Positions 8,824 through 17,572 of a stretch of 64,000 bases of DNA are shown here, piece by piece (the first letter of the stretch is position 1; the number at the start of each line of letters is the position of its first letter). The stretch is from assembly GCF_016862455.1 (NCBI RefSeq), contig NZ_BOMZ01000086.1:1-64000 (forward strand). The letters are read 5' to 3'. The position numbers and the translations under genes are program-made. Under the pieces are notes generated by a model that was given only the letters and a program-made list of their open reading frames with translations, was not told the DNA's origin and searched no databases. This stretch comes from Actinoplanes utahensis. Its GTDB lineage: Bacteria; Actinomycetota; Actinomycetes; Mycobacteriales; Micromonosporaceae.

Positions 8824-9157
8824 TCCCGCGCTCCCCCGCGCGAGGCCGGCATCCCATCTGACATGGCTGTGCGGTCGGTCATGCAATGCATCCCCTCACC
8901 CGACACGCGCTCGGCGGCGGCCGGAACCGCCACCACCGGGCGATCCGGCCCCCGGTGCACGTGACAAGCCGAAAATGTATTCGGCTCGCTACTATGCGTC
9001 CATCCGTAACGCGCAGGTTCTGTCCAGTTAGCGCTCAGTTCGGCGAGGCGCGCTCGCCGAGCGATCACCGGGTGTGGATGATCGTCAAACGGATGCGGGC
9101 GAGATCCTCGTATTTTCCTCGTCGGCGTGTCCGGCGCCGCCGGACACGTTCGGGGCG
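8824..9157. other. Gene-poor interval
   Basis: The interval holds the upstream region of the small hypothetical gene, including a possible 20-codon coupled ORF (8882-8820, minus strand), and the terminator at 9126-9148. The middle part (about 8900-9110) has nothing I can assign. The AT-richer patch near 8960-9000 could hold a promoter for the minus-strand gene. Confidence 0.4.
9126..9148 (-). terminator. Hairpin terminator of the Gfo/Idh/MocA gene
   Basis: CGTGTCCGGC and GCCGGACACG form a perfect 10-bp stem with a 3-nt loop, 10 bp beyond the stop of the minus-strand oxidoreductase gene. Confidence 0.7.
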
Positions 9158-10063
9158 TCAGAGGCGGATCGTGGCGCGGTCGTCGAGGGAACGCTCCGCG
9201 GCGGCCAGGATCGCGGTCACGCCCGCGCCGAAGCGGACGTCACAGGCGGGCGCCGGGCCACCGGAGGCGGCCGCGATCAGCTGGTCGAGGGCACGGCTGA
9301 ACGCCTCCGGCGGGGCCCACTCACCCCGCGGAACCACCCGCACGCCCGCCTCCCCGCTGAAGGCGGCCTCCTCCCGGGCGGCGGCCGGCGGCGCGTCGAC
9401 CGCCAGCGTGAGCCGGCTCACCGCCCCGCTCTCGTGCTTGAGCAGCAGGAATGTGAGGTCCCGGTCGCCGGCCACGGCGGTCACCTCGGCGACCGGGCCG
9501 AGGACCGGAAGGACCAGGGCCAGCGCGTGCGGGCCGACGTCCCACAGCCCGCCCCGCTCCCGGCGCCACGGCGAGGCGCCGAACGGATTCCCCGGCTGGA
9601 AGATCGAACCGAGATGGTCGACGCGGGCCTCGCTCCAGCCGCCGGTGGCCACCGCCTCGGTGATGAAAGCGTCCATCCCGGGCGTGAACCGGCGGGTGAA
9701 GAACACCACCGACGCGACATCCGCGGCGGCCGCCACCAGGGCTTCGGCGTCTTCGGTACGAGTCGCGACCGGCTTGTCCAGCAGCAGGTGCCGGCCCGCC
9801 CGGGCGGCGCGAACCGCGAGTGGCGCCTGCACGTCCGGCGGCAGGGCGACCGCCACCGCGTCCACGTCACCGATCAGGGCATCGACATCGGAGTACGCCG
9901 GCACACCGTGCCGCCCGGCGAGCTCCGCCGCCTTCTCCGGGTCGCGTCCCCAGACCCCGGCGAACTCCACACCGGGATGTGCGGCAAGCGCCGACGCGTG
10001 CGGATGACGGGCCCACGGCCCCGTACCGAAAAGTCCGAAGCGCACCGGATAGCCCACCTTCAT
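9158..10063 (-). CDS. Gfo/Idh/MocA-family NAD(P)-dependent oxidoreductase
   Basis: A 301-residue dehydrogenase with an N-terminal Rossmann nucleotide-binding domain (FGLFGTGPWARHP near residues 9-21) and the family motif DKPVATR near residues 95-101, whose lysine aligns with the catalytic Lys of sugar and inositol dehydrogenases. The C-terminal half is the substrate-binding sheet. It likely oxidises or reduces a sugar or cyclitol carbonyl, but the substrate cannot be called. It is divergent from the small membrane-protein pair at 10123 and is followed by a clear terminator. Confidence 0.85.
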   Translation of the reverse strand: MKVGYPVRFGLFGTGPWARHPHASALAAHPGVEFAGVWGRDPEKAAELAGRHGVPAYSDVDALIGDVDAVAVALPPDVQAPLAVRAARAGRHLLLDKPVATRTEDAEALVAAAADVASVVFFTRRFTPGMDAFITEAVATGGWSEARVDHLGSIFQPGNPFGASPWRRERGGLWDVGPHALALVLPVLGPVAEVTAVAGDRDLTFLLLKHESGAVSRLTLAVDAPPAAAREEAAFSGEAGVRVVPRGEWAPPEAFSRALDQLIAAASGGPAPACDVRFGAGVTAILAAAERSLDDRATIRL

Positions 10064-10122
10064 CGTCGATGATCGCCAGGCCGGAAGTTACCAGGCCGAA
10101 GGCACCTCAGTAACCTGGCCGG

Positions 10123-10488
10123 GTGAACCGTCCCCTGTCCTCGGCGACGATCATCGCCGCGCTGCTGCTCGCGGCCTGGTATCTGGTGCGGGCGGCGCTC
10201 GACCGTGCCCCGAACCGGGCCGACCTGATCGCCGTCGCCGCCCTCGGCGCCCTCGTCACCGTCCTGGCCCTGGTCGCCGTGGCCGGCCTCTTCGACGGCA
10301 GCCGCCCCTCCGACACGGCCACCTTCGCCGGGTACCTGTTCACGACGGTCGCCTTCGCCCCCGCCGCCGCCTGGCTCGCCCGCATGGAACCGACCCGCTG
10401 GGGCAGCCTCATCCTCGGCGTCGGCTGCCTCGTCCTGCCCGTCCTCGTGCTGCGCCTGCAGCAGATCGCGTCGGTGACCGGTGCCTGA
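10123..10488 (+). CDS. Small membrane protein, four predicted TM helices
   Basis: A 121-residue hydrophobic protein starting at GTG 10123. Four hydrophobic helices are visible (about residues 7-25, 36-56, 67-85 and 95-112). No catalytic motif is recognisable. It overlaps the next membrane-protein gene by 8 bp, so the two are probably co-translated and may form a complex. The function is unknown. Confidence 0.65.
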   Translation: MNRPLSSATIIAALLLAAWYLVRAALDRAPNRADLIAVAALGALVTVLALVAVAGLFDGSRPSDTATFAGYLFTTVAFAPAAAWLARMEPTRWGSLILGVGCLVLPVLVLRLQQIASVTGA

Positions 10489-10903
10489 CAACGAACGTAC
10501 CGACATCGCCACCCGGCCCCGCGACGCCGCCCTCGGCTCCGGGCTCGGCCGGGTCCTGCTGCTGGTCTACGGCACGTTCGCCCTCTCGGCGAGCGCCCGC
10601 GCCCTGGTGCAGATCACCACCCACTTCAGCGAGGCGCCGCTGGCCTACCTGCTCTCCGCCTTCGCCGGCCTGGTCTACATCGCCGCGACCGTGGGCCTGG
10701 CCCGCGGCGGCCCGCGGGGCCGGATGATCGCCCTGGTCAGCTGCACCATCGAGCTGGTCGGCGTCCTGGTGATCGGCACCCTGAGCATCGTGGACGGCGT
10801 CGCCTTCCCGGACGCCACGGTCTGGTCCGACTTCGGCGCGGGGTACGGCTACGTCCCGCTGGTGCTGCCCTTCATCGGCCTCTGGTGGATCTGGAAGCGC
10901 TGA
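10481..10903 (+). CDS. Small membrane protein, four predicted TM helices
   Basis: 140 residues starting at a GTG that overlaps the end of the preceding membrane-protein gene. A short charged N-terminus is followed by about four hydrophobic helices, ending in LPFIGLWWIWKR with positive residues at the cytoplasmic end. The arrangement resembles many uncharacterised two-gene actinobacterial membrane modules. No enzyme motif is seen, and the function is unknown. Confidence 0.7.
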   Translation: MPDNERTDIATRPRDAALGSGLGRVLLLVYGTFALSASARALVQITTHFSEAPLAYLLSAFAGLVYIAATVGLARGGPRGRMIALVSCTIELVGVLVIGTLSIVDGVAFPDATVWSDFGAGYGYVPLVLPFIGLWWIWKR

Positions 10904-10982
10904 GCTGAGCTGAGCCAACCGGCTCCGCTTCGCTCCGCGGCAAAATGCCTGATAACCGGTGTCGAGGCAACCGGCGGCATTT

Positions 10983-10997
10983 CGCGGGACTCCCGCG
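10983..10997. terminator. Possible bidirectional terminator between convergent genes
   Basis: CGCGGG-ACT-CCCGCG is a 6-bp hairpin in the 136-bp gap between the convergent membrane-protein and ATP-grasp genes. A looser outer pairing (GGCAAAATGCC region with GGCGGCATTTCG) may extend the structure. No T-tract is present. Confidence 0.4.
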
Positions 10998-11039
10998 GCC
11001 AGAGGACACACGGGAAACCACGGGCCACAGGCGAGGGGG

Positions 11040-12503
11040 TCAGGCTCCGCTCTCGATGACGTGCGGGATGAAGTTGCAGGTGTCCGTGGTCACCAGGCCG
11101 GCGGTGCCGATGCCCTCCCGGATGCCCATGCCGGCCGGCTCGCCGTCGATCAGCCAGGAGCCGATCACCGGGTGGACGGTGCCCTCCAGACTCTCGAAGG
11201 ACGGCAGTTCGCACAGCTCCTGGACGACGTAGCGGCCGTCCGAGCCGTACTCGGAGGAGACCGCCGTGACCGGGACGCCGTCCCGGACCAGGGTGACCGA
11301 GCCGCCCTCCCGGCCCCAGACGGGCTTCTTCGCGTACGACTTCAGCGACGCCGCCGCGGAGGACTCGGCGAAGTAGGACGGGAGAAGGTACCTCGACCGC
11401 TCCGGATCGTCGCCGAACAGCTTCCACAGGACCGGGAGCAGCGCCTTGTTGCCGAGCAGCGCGGCCTTGTAGGGCGGCTCCATCCACACCGTGCCACGTT
11501 TCTCGGGGTCGGCCATGTTGCGGAAGAACGCCTTGCCGCCCTCCTCGTGCCAGAACCACTCCCACGGGTACAGCATGAAGATGATGTCGATCGGCTCGGC
11601 CCGGTGCTCCTGCCCGGGGCCGGGGACGAACAGCACCCGATCACCGGCGACGTCCCAGCCGATCTGGCTCATCGCGATGAGCTCCACCGGGTAACCGGCT
11701 TCCTCCGCGGTCGCCATCAGGTACGCGACGTTCATCCGGTCCTCGCCGGAACGCTCGCTCGTCTCGTACGCGAAATAGATCTTGGGTTTCTCCGGCAGCC
11801 AGGGCCGGGCCTCCCGCAACTTGTCGATGTTGCGCCGCCAGGCGCCGGGGTCGCCCGGCTCGCCGGGCTCACCCTCCCACCCGGTCAGGGCCTCGTGGAT
11901 GGAGTTCCACTGGCGCCAGGGGTGCTGGGTGACACCGGTCTGGTCCATCCAGTGCCACTGGATGACCGCGGCCTCGACCAGCGACGTCGGCGTCTGCGCG
12001 TTGAACTCCAGCAGCTTGGGCACGCTGCCGGCGCCGTTGTACCAGAAGTCGAAACGGCCGTAGACGGTCGGCGAGTAGTCCGGCGTCTGCATCGGCAGGC
12101 GACCGTCCGGGTCCTTGTCGCGGTGCGTCCACGTCTCCGCGTCACCGTCGAACCAGGTCCGGATGATCTGCTCGTGGGTGTACTCGGGGATCCCTATCCG
12201 GGCCAGGAAACACGACTCGGCGTTGCACACCGAGTTGAAGAAGCCCTGCCTGCGGCCCTCGGCGGTGTGCCGCGGGCACTGCGCGACCATCCAGTCGCCG
12301 GCTTCCAGGCACATCGCGTAGAGGGTCGAGGTGGCCGTCTCCAGCTCCTCGATCTCGGCGGCGGTGAAGTCGTAGTACGACCCCTCCTGCCAGTACGAGT
12401 ACTCCGAGCCGTCGGGCAGGACGTCGTCGTTGTACGTCAGCCCGAGGCTGAAGTTGGTGAGCCGCCATCCGTCGCGAATCGGCCCGTTCGAGATCCGCCG
12501 CAC
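11040..12503 (-). CDS. Glutathionylspermidine synthase-like ATP-grasp protein (YgiC type)
   Basis: A 487-residue member of the GSP-synthetase preATP-grasp family that contains E. coli YgiC and the C-terminal half of Gss. Visible features include the N-terminal YWQEGSYYDF region, LEFNAQTPTSLVEAA (substrate/Mg-binding core), the phosphate-binding GGKAF-like segment and the terminal GIGTAGLVTTD. It lacks the amidase half of bifunctional Gss and is longer than YgiC because of an acidic Gly/Glu insertion near residue 215. Actinobacteria make mycothiol rather than glutathione, so the true substrate is probably another amine/carboxylate pair. Its start lies 3 bp after the lipoprotein gene stop, so the two form an operon. 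Confidence 0.85.
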   Translation of the reverse strand: MRRISNGPIRDGWRLTNFSLGLTYNDDVLPDGSEYSYWQEGSYYDFTAAEIEELETATSTLYAMCLEAGDWMVAQCPRHTAEGRRQGFFNSVCNAESCFLARIGIPEYTHEQIIRTWFDGDAETWTHRDKDPDGRLPMQTPDYSPTVYGRFDFWYNGAGSVPKLLEFNAQTPTSLVEAAVIQWHWMDQTGVTQHPWRQWNSIHEALTGWEGEPGEPGDPGAWRRNIDKLREARPWLPEKPKIYFAYETSERSGEDRMNVAYLMATAEEAGYPVELIAMSQIGWDVAGDRVLFVPGPGQEHRAEPIDIIFMLYPWEWFWHEEGGKAFFRNMADPEKRGTVWMEPPYKAALLGNKALLPVLWKLFGDDPERSRYLLPSYFAESSAAASLKSYAKKPVWGREGGSVTLVRDGVPVTAVSSEYGSDGRYVVQELCELPSFESLEGTVHPVIGSWLIDGEPAGMGIREGIGTAGLVTTDTCNFIPHVIESGA

Positions 12504-12506
12504 TGC

Positions 12507-12902
12507 TCAGCCTCCCGAGGAAGAGCCGCTGCCGCCCTTGCCGACGACGCTGGTCTTGACCGTGCCGTTGGAGATCTTGCCCGAGGAGGGCAGACCGAAA
12601 CGGGACCGGGAGGCCGCATCGTTGTACGCGAACCGGCTGCCACCGGCCGGCAGCCTCGAGCCGACCGGGTAACCCGACCGATAGCTCGAGGAATGCCAGA
12701 TGAAGAAACCGCCGCCGCCACCGCCGCTGCGGCCACCGTCGTCGTCGCAGTAGTCCTCGTCGACGATCACGCCGTTCTCGTCGGCGCAGTAGAAACCCTC
12801 GTCGACGTACTCATCGTTGTCGCACGCCGCAGTACCACCCGCGGCCAGCAGGAGGAAGGTGCTGGTCAACGACACGGCCCGGGAACTGATGCGTCGATTC
12901 AT
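12507..12902 (-). CDS. Putative lipoprotein, YgiB/DUF1190-like partner of the ATP-grasp gene
   Basis: A 131-residue protein with an N-terminal signal segment ending ...GGTAAC, so Cys27 is a likely lipidation site (a slightly poor lipobox). The mature part has an acidic segment with two cysteines (FYCADENGVIVDEDYCDDDG), a Gly-rich linker, an aromatic patch FFIWHSSSYR and a Ser/Gly-rich tail. This layout resembles E. coli YgiB, which is encoded next to ygiC, although similarity is mainly compositional. It directly precedes the ATP-grasp gene (3-bp gap). It probably sits outside the membrane; its role is unknown. Confidence 0.72.
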   Translation of the reverse strand: MNRRISSRAVSLTSTFLLLAAGGTAACDNDEYVDEGFYCADENGVIVDEDYCDDDGGRSGGGGGGFFIWHSSSYRSGYPVGSRLPAGGSRFAYNDAASRSRFGLPSSGKISNGTVKTSVVGKGGSGSSSGG

Positions 12903-12949
12903 GATTTCTTTGTAACTCTTCTCAGCAAGTTGCCAGTAACCATGAGTCC

Positions 12950-13711
12950 TCAGTCCTGCGGTCCGCCGGCCACGTACACCACCTGGCCGGAGACGAACCC
13001 GGCCCCCTCACTCACCAGGAACGACACCGTGTTCGCCACGTCCTCGGGCCGGCCGGCACGGGCCACCGGGATCTGGCTGACGGTCGCCTTCTCGAAGTCG
13101 GCGAAGTCGACGCCGATCCGGGCCGCGGTGGCCCTCGTCATATCGGTCACGATGAAACCGGGCGCGACCGCGTTCGCCGTGATGCCGAACTTGCCGAGCT
13201 CGATCGCCAGGGTCTTGGTGAAGCCCTGCAGACCGGCCTTGGCGGCGGCGTAGTTGGCCTGCCCTCGGTTACCGAGAGCGGACGTGCTGGAGAGGCTGAC
13301 GATCCGGCCGAAGCCCGCGTCCACCATGTGCTTCTGGACGGCCTTGCTGAACAGGAAGGCGCCCCGCAGGTGCACGGCCATCACCGTGTCCCAGTCGTCC
13401 TCGCTCATCTTGAAGAGCAGGTTGTCGCGCAGCACACCGGCGTTGTTGACCAGCACGGTCGGCGCGCCGAGCTCGGCCACCACCCGCTCCACGGCGGCCG
13501 TCACCTGATCCTTGTCGGCCACGTCCGCGCCGATGGCGATCGCCTTGCCGCCGGCTGCCACGATGGCGTCCACGGTCTCGGCGCCGGACTTCTCGTCGAG
13601 GTCGACGACGGCGACGGCCAGGCCGTCGGCGGCGAGCTTGCGGGCGATCGCCGCGCCGATGCCGCGGGCGGCTCCGGTGACGACAGCGACACGAGGTACG
13701 GACTGCGACAT
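12950..13711 (-). CDS. fabG: 3-oxoacyl-ACP reductase-like short-chain dehydrogenase (FabG type)
   Basis: A 253-residue classical SDR with a TGxxxGxG cofactor loop at 12-19 (TGAARGIG), NNAG at 89-92, catalytic Ser near 142, Tyr154 and Lys158 in the YxxxK motif. The ending SGQVVYVAGG is typical of FabG. It probably reduces beta-ketoacyl thioesters with NADPH, but several FabG paralogues exist in such genomes and some serve PHA or secondary pathways. It stands alone, separated from the GH13 gene upstream by about 50 bp and from the lipoprotein gene downstream by a similar gap. Confidence 0.85.
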   Translation of the reverse strand: MSQSVPRVAVVTGAARGIGAAIARKLAADGLAVAVVDLDEKSGAETVDAIVAAGGKAIAIGADVADKDQVTAAVERVVAELGAPTVLVNNAGVLRDNLLFKMSEDDWDTVMAVHLRGAFLFSKAVQKHMVDAGFGRIVSLSSTSALGNRGQANYAAAKAGLQGFTKTLAIELGKFGITANAVAPGFIVTDMTRATAARIGVDFADFEKATVSQIPVARAGRPEDVANTVSFLVSEGAGFVSGQVVYVAGGPQD

Positions 13712-13763
13712 TGCGGCCTCCAGCAGTGATCGCGGCTCTACTGGAGGCCGATGCTAGACCGGG

Positions 13764-15410
13764 TCAGGCGGTTCTGCGCATCCGGATCCACCGGTATCCG
13801 TATCCGCCGACCTTGATCTTGTCGAGTTCGCCCGGCTCCGGGTACTCCTGGTCGGCCAGCACATCGTTCGGGAAGTCCGCTTCGGCGGCGAGACTGCTCA
13901 GATCGACGATGGCGTCCTCGGTGCCCAGATTGTGCACGAACAGCATGGTTCCGGTGTCGGCGTCGGCCCGGTGCACCAGGACACCGGGAGGCACGGTCAC
14001 GTCCACGTGGTCGCAGGTGCCCCCGCCGATCTCGGGAGCTTCCCGGAGGGTACGGGTCATCCGCTCGAACCATGACAACAGCGACGACGAATCGTGCCGC
14101 TGCAAGGTCACGTTGACCTTCTCGAACCCGAACTCGCCGCCCGAGATCACCGGCCGGACCAGGTCCTTCGGATCGGCCGTCGAGAACCCGCCGTTGGGCT
14201 GCAGAGACCACTGCATCGGGGTACGGATGGCGTTGCGGCCGTCCAGTGCGAGATCGTCACCCATGCCGATCTCCTCGCCGTACCGCAGCACCGGCGTCCC
14301 GCGCAGGCTGAACTGCAGCGAGTAGGCCAATTCGACCCGGCGCCGATCGTTGCCCAGCATCGGCGCCAGCCTCCGGCGGATGCCCCTGCCGTACAACTGC
14401 ATGCTCTCGTCCGGACCGAACTGCTCGAACACCTCACGGCGCTGGTCGGCGGTGAGCCGGGACAGGTCGATCTCGTCGTGGTTGCGCAGGAAGGTGGCCC
14501 ACTGCCCGCCGTCCGGCAGCTTCGGCGAGTCCCGCAGCGCGTCGATGATCGACTCGGGGTCCTGCCGGGCCAGCGCGAGCACCAGCTTGGCGTTGAGCAT
14601 GAAGTCGAACAGCATGTGGATGCGGTTGCTGGAGCCGCCGTCGTCACCGAAGAACGGGATCAGGTTCTCCGGCTCCACATTGGCCTCGGCGAGCAGGACC
14701 GCGTCGCCGCGCCGCCACTGCACGTGCTGCCGCAGGTCGGAGAGGAACGCGAAGTCCATCGGCGACTTCGGGTTGCCCGGCTCGGTCTCCTCGATGATGA
14801 ACGGCACCGCGTCCATCCGGAACCCGGCCACCCCGAGCTGCAGCCAGAACGCGCAGATCTTCTTGACCTCCTCGCGGACCTGCGGGTTCTTGAAGTTCAG
14901 ATCCGGCTGGAAGTCGTAGAACCGGTGGTAGTACCAGAGTTTCGCCTTACGGTCGTAGGTCCACGTCTCCGCCTGCTCGCCCGGGAAGACCATGCCCTGG
15001 TTGCGGTCCGCCGGAGCGCTTTCGCTCCAGACATACCAGTCCCGGTACGGCGAATCAGGCGACGACCGGGCCGACTGGAACCACGGGTGCTGGTCGGACG
15101 TGTGGTTGACCACCAGGTCGATGATGACCTTGATGCCCCGGTTGGCCGCCTGGTGCAGCAGTTCGGCGAAGTCGCCGAGGCTCCCGAACCGCGGGTCCAC
15201 ATTGTAGAAGTCGGACACGTCGTAACCGTCGTCCCGGCCCGGGGACGGGTGGATCGGGTTGAGCCACAGACACGTGATCCCGAGCCGGGCGAGATAGTCG
15301 AGCCGCCCGATCAGACCGCGGATGTCTCCGCAGCCGTCACCGTCGGAATCGGCGAAGGAGTCGATGTCGAGGCAGTAGACGACGGCCTTGGAGTACCACC
15401 GGTCACTCAT
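13764..15410 (-). CDS. GH13 trehalose synthase-like alpha-glucosidase/isomerase
   Basis: 548 residues of a (beta/alpha)8 GH13 enzyme closest to TreS. Conserved regions are DLVVNHTSDQHPWF (98-111), GFRMDAVPF with nucleophile Asp200, LLAEAN with acid/base Glu242, and FLRNHDEIDL with Asp312. The start is six bases after the preceding membrane-protein stop, with GAGGATAGG upstream, so it is the last gene of the PadR-led operon. TreS interconverts maltose and trehalose; related enzymes hydrolyse alpha-glucosides. No maltokinase domain or gene is adjacent, so the link to the GlgE pathway is unproven. Confidence 0.85.
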   Translation of the reverse strand: MSDRWYSKAVVYCLDIDSFADSDGDGCGDIRGLIGRLDYLARLGITCLWLNPIHPSPGRDDGYDVSDFYNVDPRFGSLGDFAELLHQAANRGIKVIIDLVVNHTSDQHPWFQSARSSPDSPYRDWYVWSESAPADRNQGMVFPGEQAETWTYDRKAKLWYYHRFYDFQPDLNFKNPQVREEVKKICAFWLQLGVAGFRMDAVPFIIEETEPGNPKSPMDFAFLSDLRQHVQWRRGDAVLLAEANVEPENLIPFFGDDGGSSNRIHMLFDFMLNAKLVLALARQDPESIIDALRDSPKLPDGGQWATFLRNHDEIDLSRLTADQRREVFEQFGPDESMQLYGRGIRRRLAPMLGNDRRRVELAYSLQFSLRGTPVLRYGEEIGMGDDLALDGRNAIRTPMQWSLQPNGGFSTADPKDLVRPVISGGEFGFEKVNVTLQRHDSSSLLSWFERMTRTLREAPEIGGGTCDHVDVTVPPGVLVHRADADTGTMLFVHNLGTEDAIVDLSSLAAEADFPNDVLADQEYPEPGELDKIKVGGYGYRWIRMRRTA

Positions 15411-15416
15411 GACCGC

Positions 15417-16472
15417 TTACCTATCCTCAGCGCCCTCACTCGAAACCGCGTTCACCCCACCCCGGCCCCGGCCGCCGCCGCTCCCAGCCAGCGGCGGCCC
15501 GCCTCCCAGCCAGCGGCGGCCCGCCTCCCAGCGCCGGGTGATCTCCGCCGTCACGGCGAAGGTGGCCACCGGGATCAGGACCAGCGCCGCCCACTGCCCC
15601 GGCCCGAGCAGCCGCTCCGCGCCCGGGTTACGCATGTTGAACTCGACGAGATCACCGAACCCGGTGATGATCAGCGGGAGGGTGACCAGCACCGGAGTGG
15701 ACCAGACCACGAGTCGGCGCCGCACCGCCGGAGCCTGCCGGGCCACCCCGACGACGACCAGCACGGCCGACGCACCGGTCAACAGGAGGATCGAACCTAC
15801 CGACGCGGCCGTCCATGGCTGAAACGAGATCATCCACGGCCAATACCTCAGGAAGGACCCCTGGGCGATCAGCGCCAGACCGGCCAGGACGACCGGAAGC
15901 CAGCCACGGATCCGTCCCGGCGAGGCCCACATCCGCCCCGGCGCCGGGCCCGCCAGCGGAACCGCGATGAGCACCAGCACCGCCGCGACGATCACCCAGT
16001 AGACGTTGAGCAGCATCGCCGGAGTGTCGAGGTAGAGCCGGGCCGGCGCGATGATCTCTCCGGCCAGCCCGGCGACCGCGCCGAGGAGACCGACGGAACG
16101 CCTGCCGGCGACCGCCCCGCCGAGCGCCACCGCCCACCCGGCGAGCCGGAGGAACTCCACCGGGTCGGCCGGGAACACCCGCGCCGAGAAACCCTCGGCC
16201 CAGGCCGTCACCATGCCGAACCGGCGGGCCGTCAGCGCGAACAGCAGGATCGCCCCGAAGAACCAGACGACCCGGGCCGCCTCACGCCAGGCGCCGCCCG
16301 GAGCGGCCAGCGCCCGCAGGTGGGCCGTCAGCGCCGCCCGAACCAGGTCGAACACCTGAGCCGGTCCGGTCCGGGCCTCGGCGAGCAGGACCGTGATCAT
16401 CTCCTCCTCGTACTCCCGGCGGAAGGCACGGGGGTAGAGGGCGAGCAGCTGACGACATCGTGCCTCGGTCAC
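15417..16472 (-). CDS. Multi-pass membrane protein with permease-prefix-like N-terminus (second of pair)
   Basis: A 351-residue protein. The N-terminus (CRQLLALYPRAFRREYEEEMITVL) matches the cytoplasmic motif found in front of PadR-linked permeases, and it is followed by about 8-9 hydrophobic helices. The frame is open to 17285, but GTG 16472 overlaps the preceding stop by 4 nt (GTGA) and gives an N-terminus parallel to its neighbour. It is probably a paralogue of that neighbour and may form a membrane complex with it. The C-terminus is a short Gly/Arg-rich tail. Function unknown; no ATPase is encoded nearby. Confidence 0.75.
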   Translation of the reverse strand: MTEARCRQLLALYPRAFRREYEEEMITVLLAEARTGPAQVFDLVRAALTAHLRALAAPGGAWREAARVVWFFGAILLFALTARRFGMVTAWAEGFSARVFPADPVEFLRLAGWAVALGGAVAGRRSVGLLGAVAGLAGEIIAPARLYLDTPAMLLNVYWVIVAAVLVLIAVPLAGPAPGRMWASPGRIRGWLPVVLAGLALIAQGSFLRYWPWMISFQPWTAASVGSILLLTGASAVLVVVGVARQAPAVRRRLVVWSTPVLVTLPLIITGFGDLVEFNMRNPGAERLLGPGQWAALVLIPVATFAVTAEITRRWEAGRRWLGGGPPLAGSGGGRGRGGVNAVSSEGAEDR

Positions 16473-17572
16473 TCCGTGGCCCCCAGTCGCCGGAGGCTCC
16501 GCGAGGCGGTCCAGCGCTCCCACACGAGCAGCCCGGTGACACCGGCGGCGAGCACCATGACGGGCAGCAGCGCCGTCAGGACGATCTGGCCCAGAATCGA
16601 CATGTCGAACCCGGAGTGGATCCCGACGGTCACCGACCCCGCCACCTCGACGACGGCGGCCAGGATGATGTAGAGAACGGCGGACAGGACGACGATCCGG
16701 CCGCGCACTCCCCGGCCCGTGACCCACACTCCGGCGGCCACGACCAGCCCCGGCAGCCAGAAGCCCATCATCTCCGTCAGCATCGGATGGGGTAGATAGG
16801 GCGAGGTGATGAGCGGCTCGGGAGCGATCGCATTCCAGTCGAAGGCGCGGGTCAGGGCCGCGAGGACCGTGGCGGCGGCGAGCAGCATCAGGCCGCGGGC
16901 GCCCAGCACCGCGCGAGCGGTCCGGCCGGAGGCGGCAGCGGACAGACCGGTCACGATGGCCGCGAGCACGATGCCCTGGGCCGCGAACAACGCGGGTCCC
17001 GGCAACAGCCCGGACCAGAATCCGGCCACCCCCGCCTGAACCAGCACCCCGACGGCGGCGAGCACCATCGTCATCCGCCGCAGGCCCAGCACCGCCGCGG
17101 TCACGACCAGCAGCCAGATCACCGCACGGGCCGTCGGGTCGGCCAGCATCAGGCCGTCCACACCGTAGGCGCTCATCCGGTCGCCCCGCGCCCACACCAC
17201 CAGGCCGGAGGTCAACGTGGTGACGGCGGCGCCGGCCAGGGCGATCGCGGCGAGCAGGGCGGTCACCGCGGCGGCGTCGCGCCACCCCATACCCCTCTGG
17301 GTGAGGGAGGCGCGACCCAGACGGGCCGTGAGGCCCGCGCGGACCAGATCGAGCACATCGGCCAGGGCCGGCAACCGGCGACCGGGCTCCGCACCGGACA
17401 TCAGCACGCCGAGCATCTCCTCCTCGTAGGCAGCCCGATGACCGGCCGGATAGACCCGCAGCAACCTGCGGTAACGCCTCTCGAGAACGGTCATGCCGAC
17501 ACCCCCGCCGCTCTCCGGCGCCGCCACAGCCCTCCGGACGGCACCTATCGATCCGCTCGTCAGCTCGGTCAT
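16469..17572 (-). CDS. Multi-pass membrane protein with permease-prefix-like N-terminus (first of pair)
   Basis: 367 residues. After a short leader, RRYRRLLRVYPAGHRAAYEEEML marks the permease-prefix motif commonly adjacent to PadR regulators, then come about nine hydrophobic helices. ATG 17572 overlaps the PadR stop by 4 nt and carries GGAGG upstream; an internal ATG at 17494 is the alternative. The shared N-terminal motif and similar topology suggest that this gene and the next arose by duplication. Together they may form a transporter-like or sensor complex whose expression is limited by PadR. Confidence 0.75.
   Translation of the reverse strand: MTELTSGSIGAVRRAVAAPESGGGVGMTVLERRYRRLLRVYPAGHRAAYEEEMLGVLMSGAEPGRRLPALADVLDLVRAGLTARLGRASLTQRGMGWRDAAAVTALLAAIALAGAAVTTLTSGLVVWARGDRMSAYGVDGLMLADPTARAVIWLLVVTAAVLGLRRMTMVLAAVGVLVQAGVAGFWSGLLPGPALFAAQGIVLAAIVTGLSAAASGRTARAVLGARGLMLLAAATVLAALTRAFDWNAIAPEPLITSPYLPHPMLTEMMGFWLPGLVVAAGVWVTGRGVRGRIVVLSAVLYIILAAVVEVAGSVTVGIHSGFDMSILGQIVLTALLPVMVLAAGVTGLLVWERWTASRSLRRLGATE

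Noticed and set aside
10959..13253. Plus-strand open frame of 764 codons
   Set aside because: It is antisense to the ATP-grasp, lipoprotein and FabG genes, and its Arg/Val/Leu/Gly-rich composition is typical of shadow frames in high-GC DNA.
14094..16673. Plus-strand open frame of 859 codons
   Set aside because: It is antisense to the GH13 and membrane-protein genes, all of which have good motifs and starts on the minus strand.
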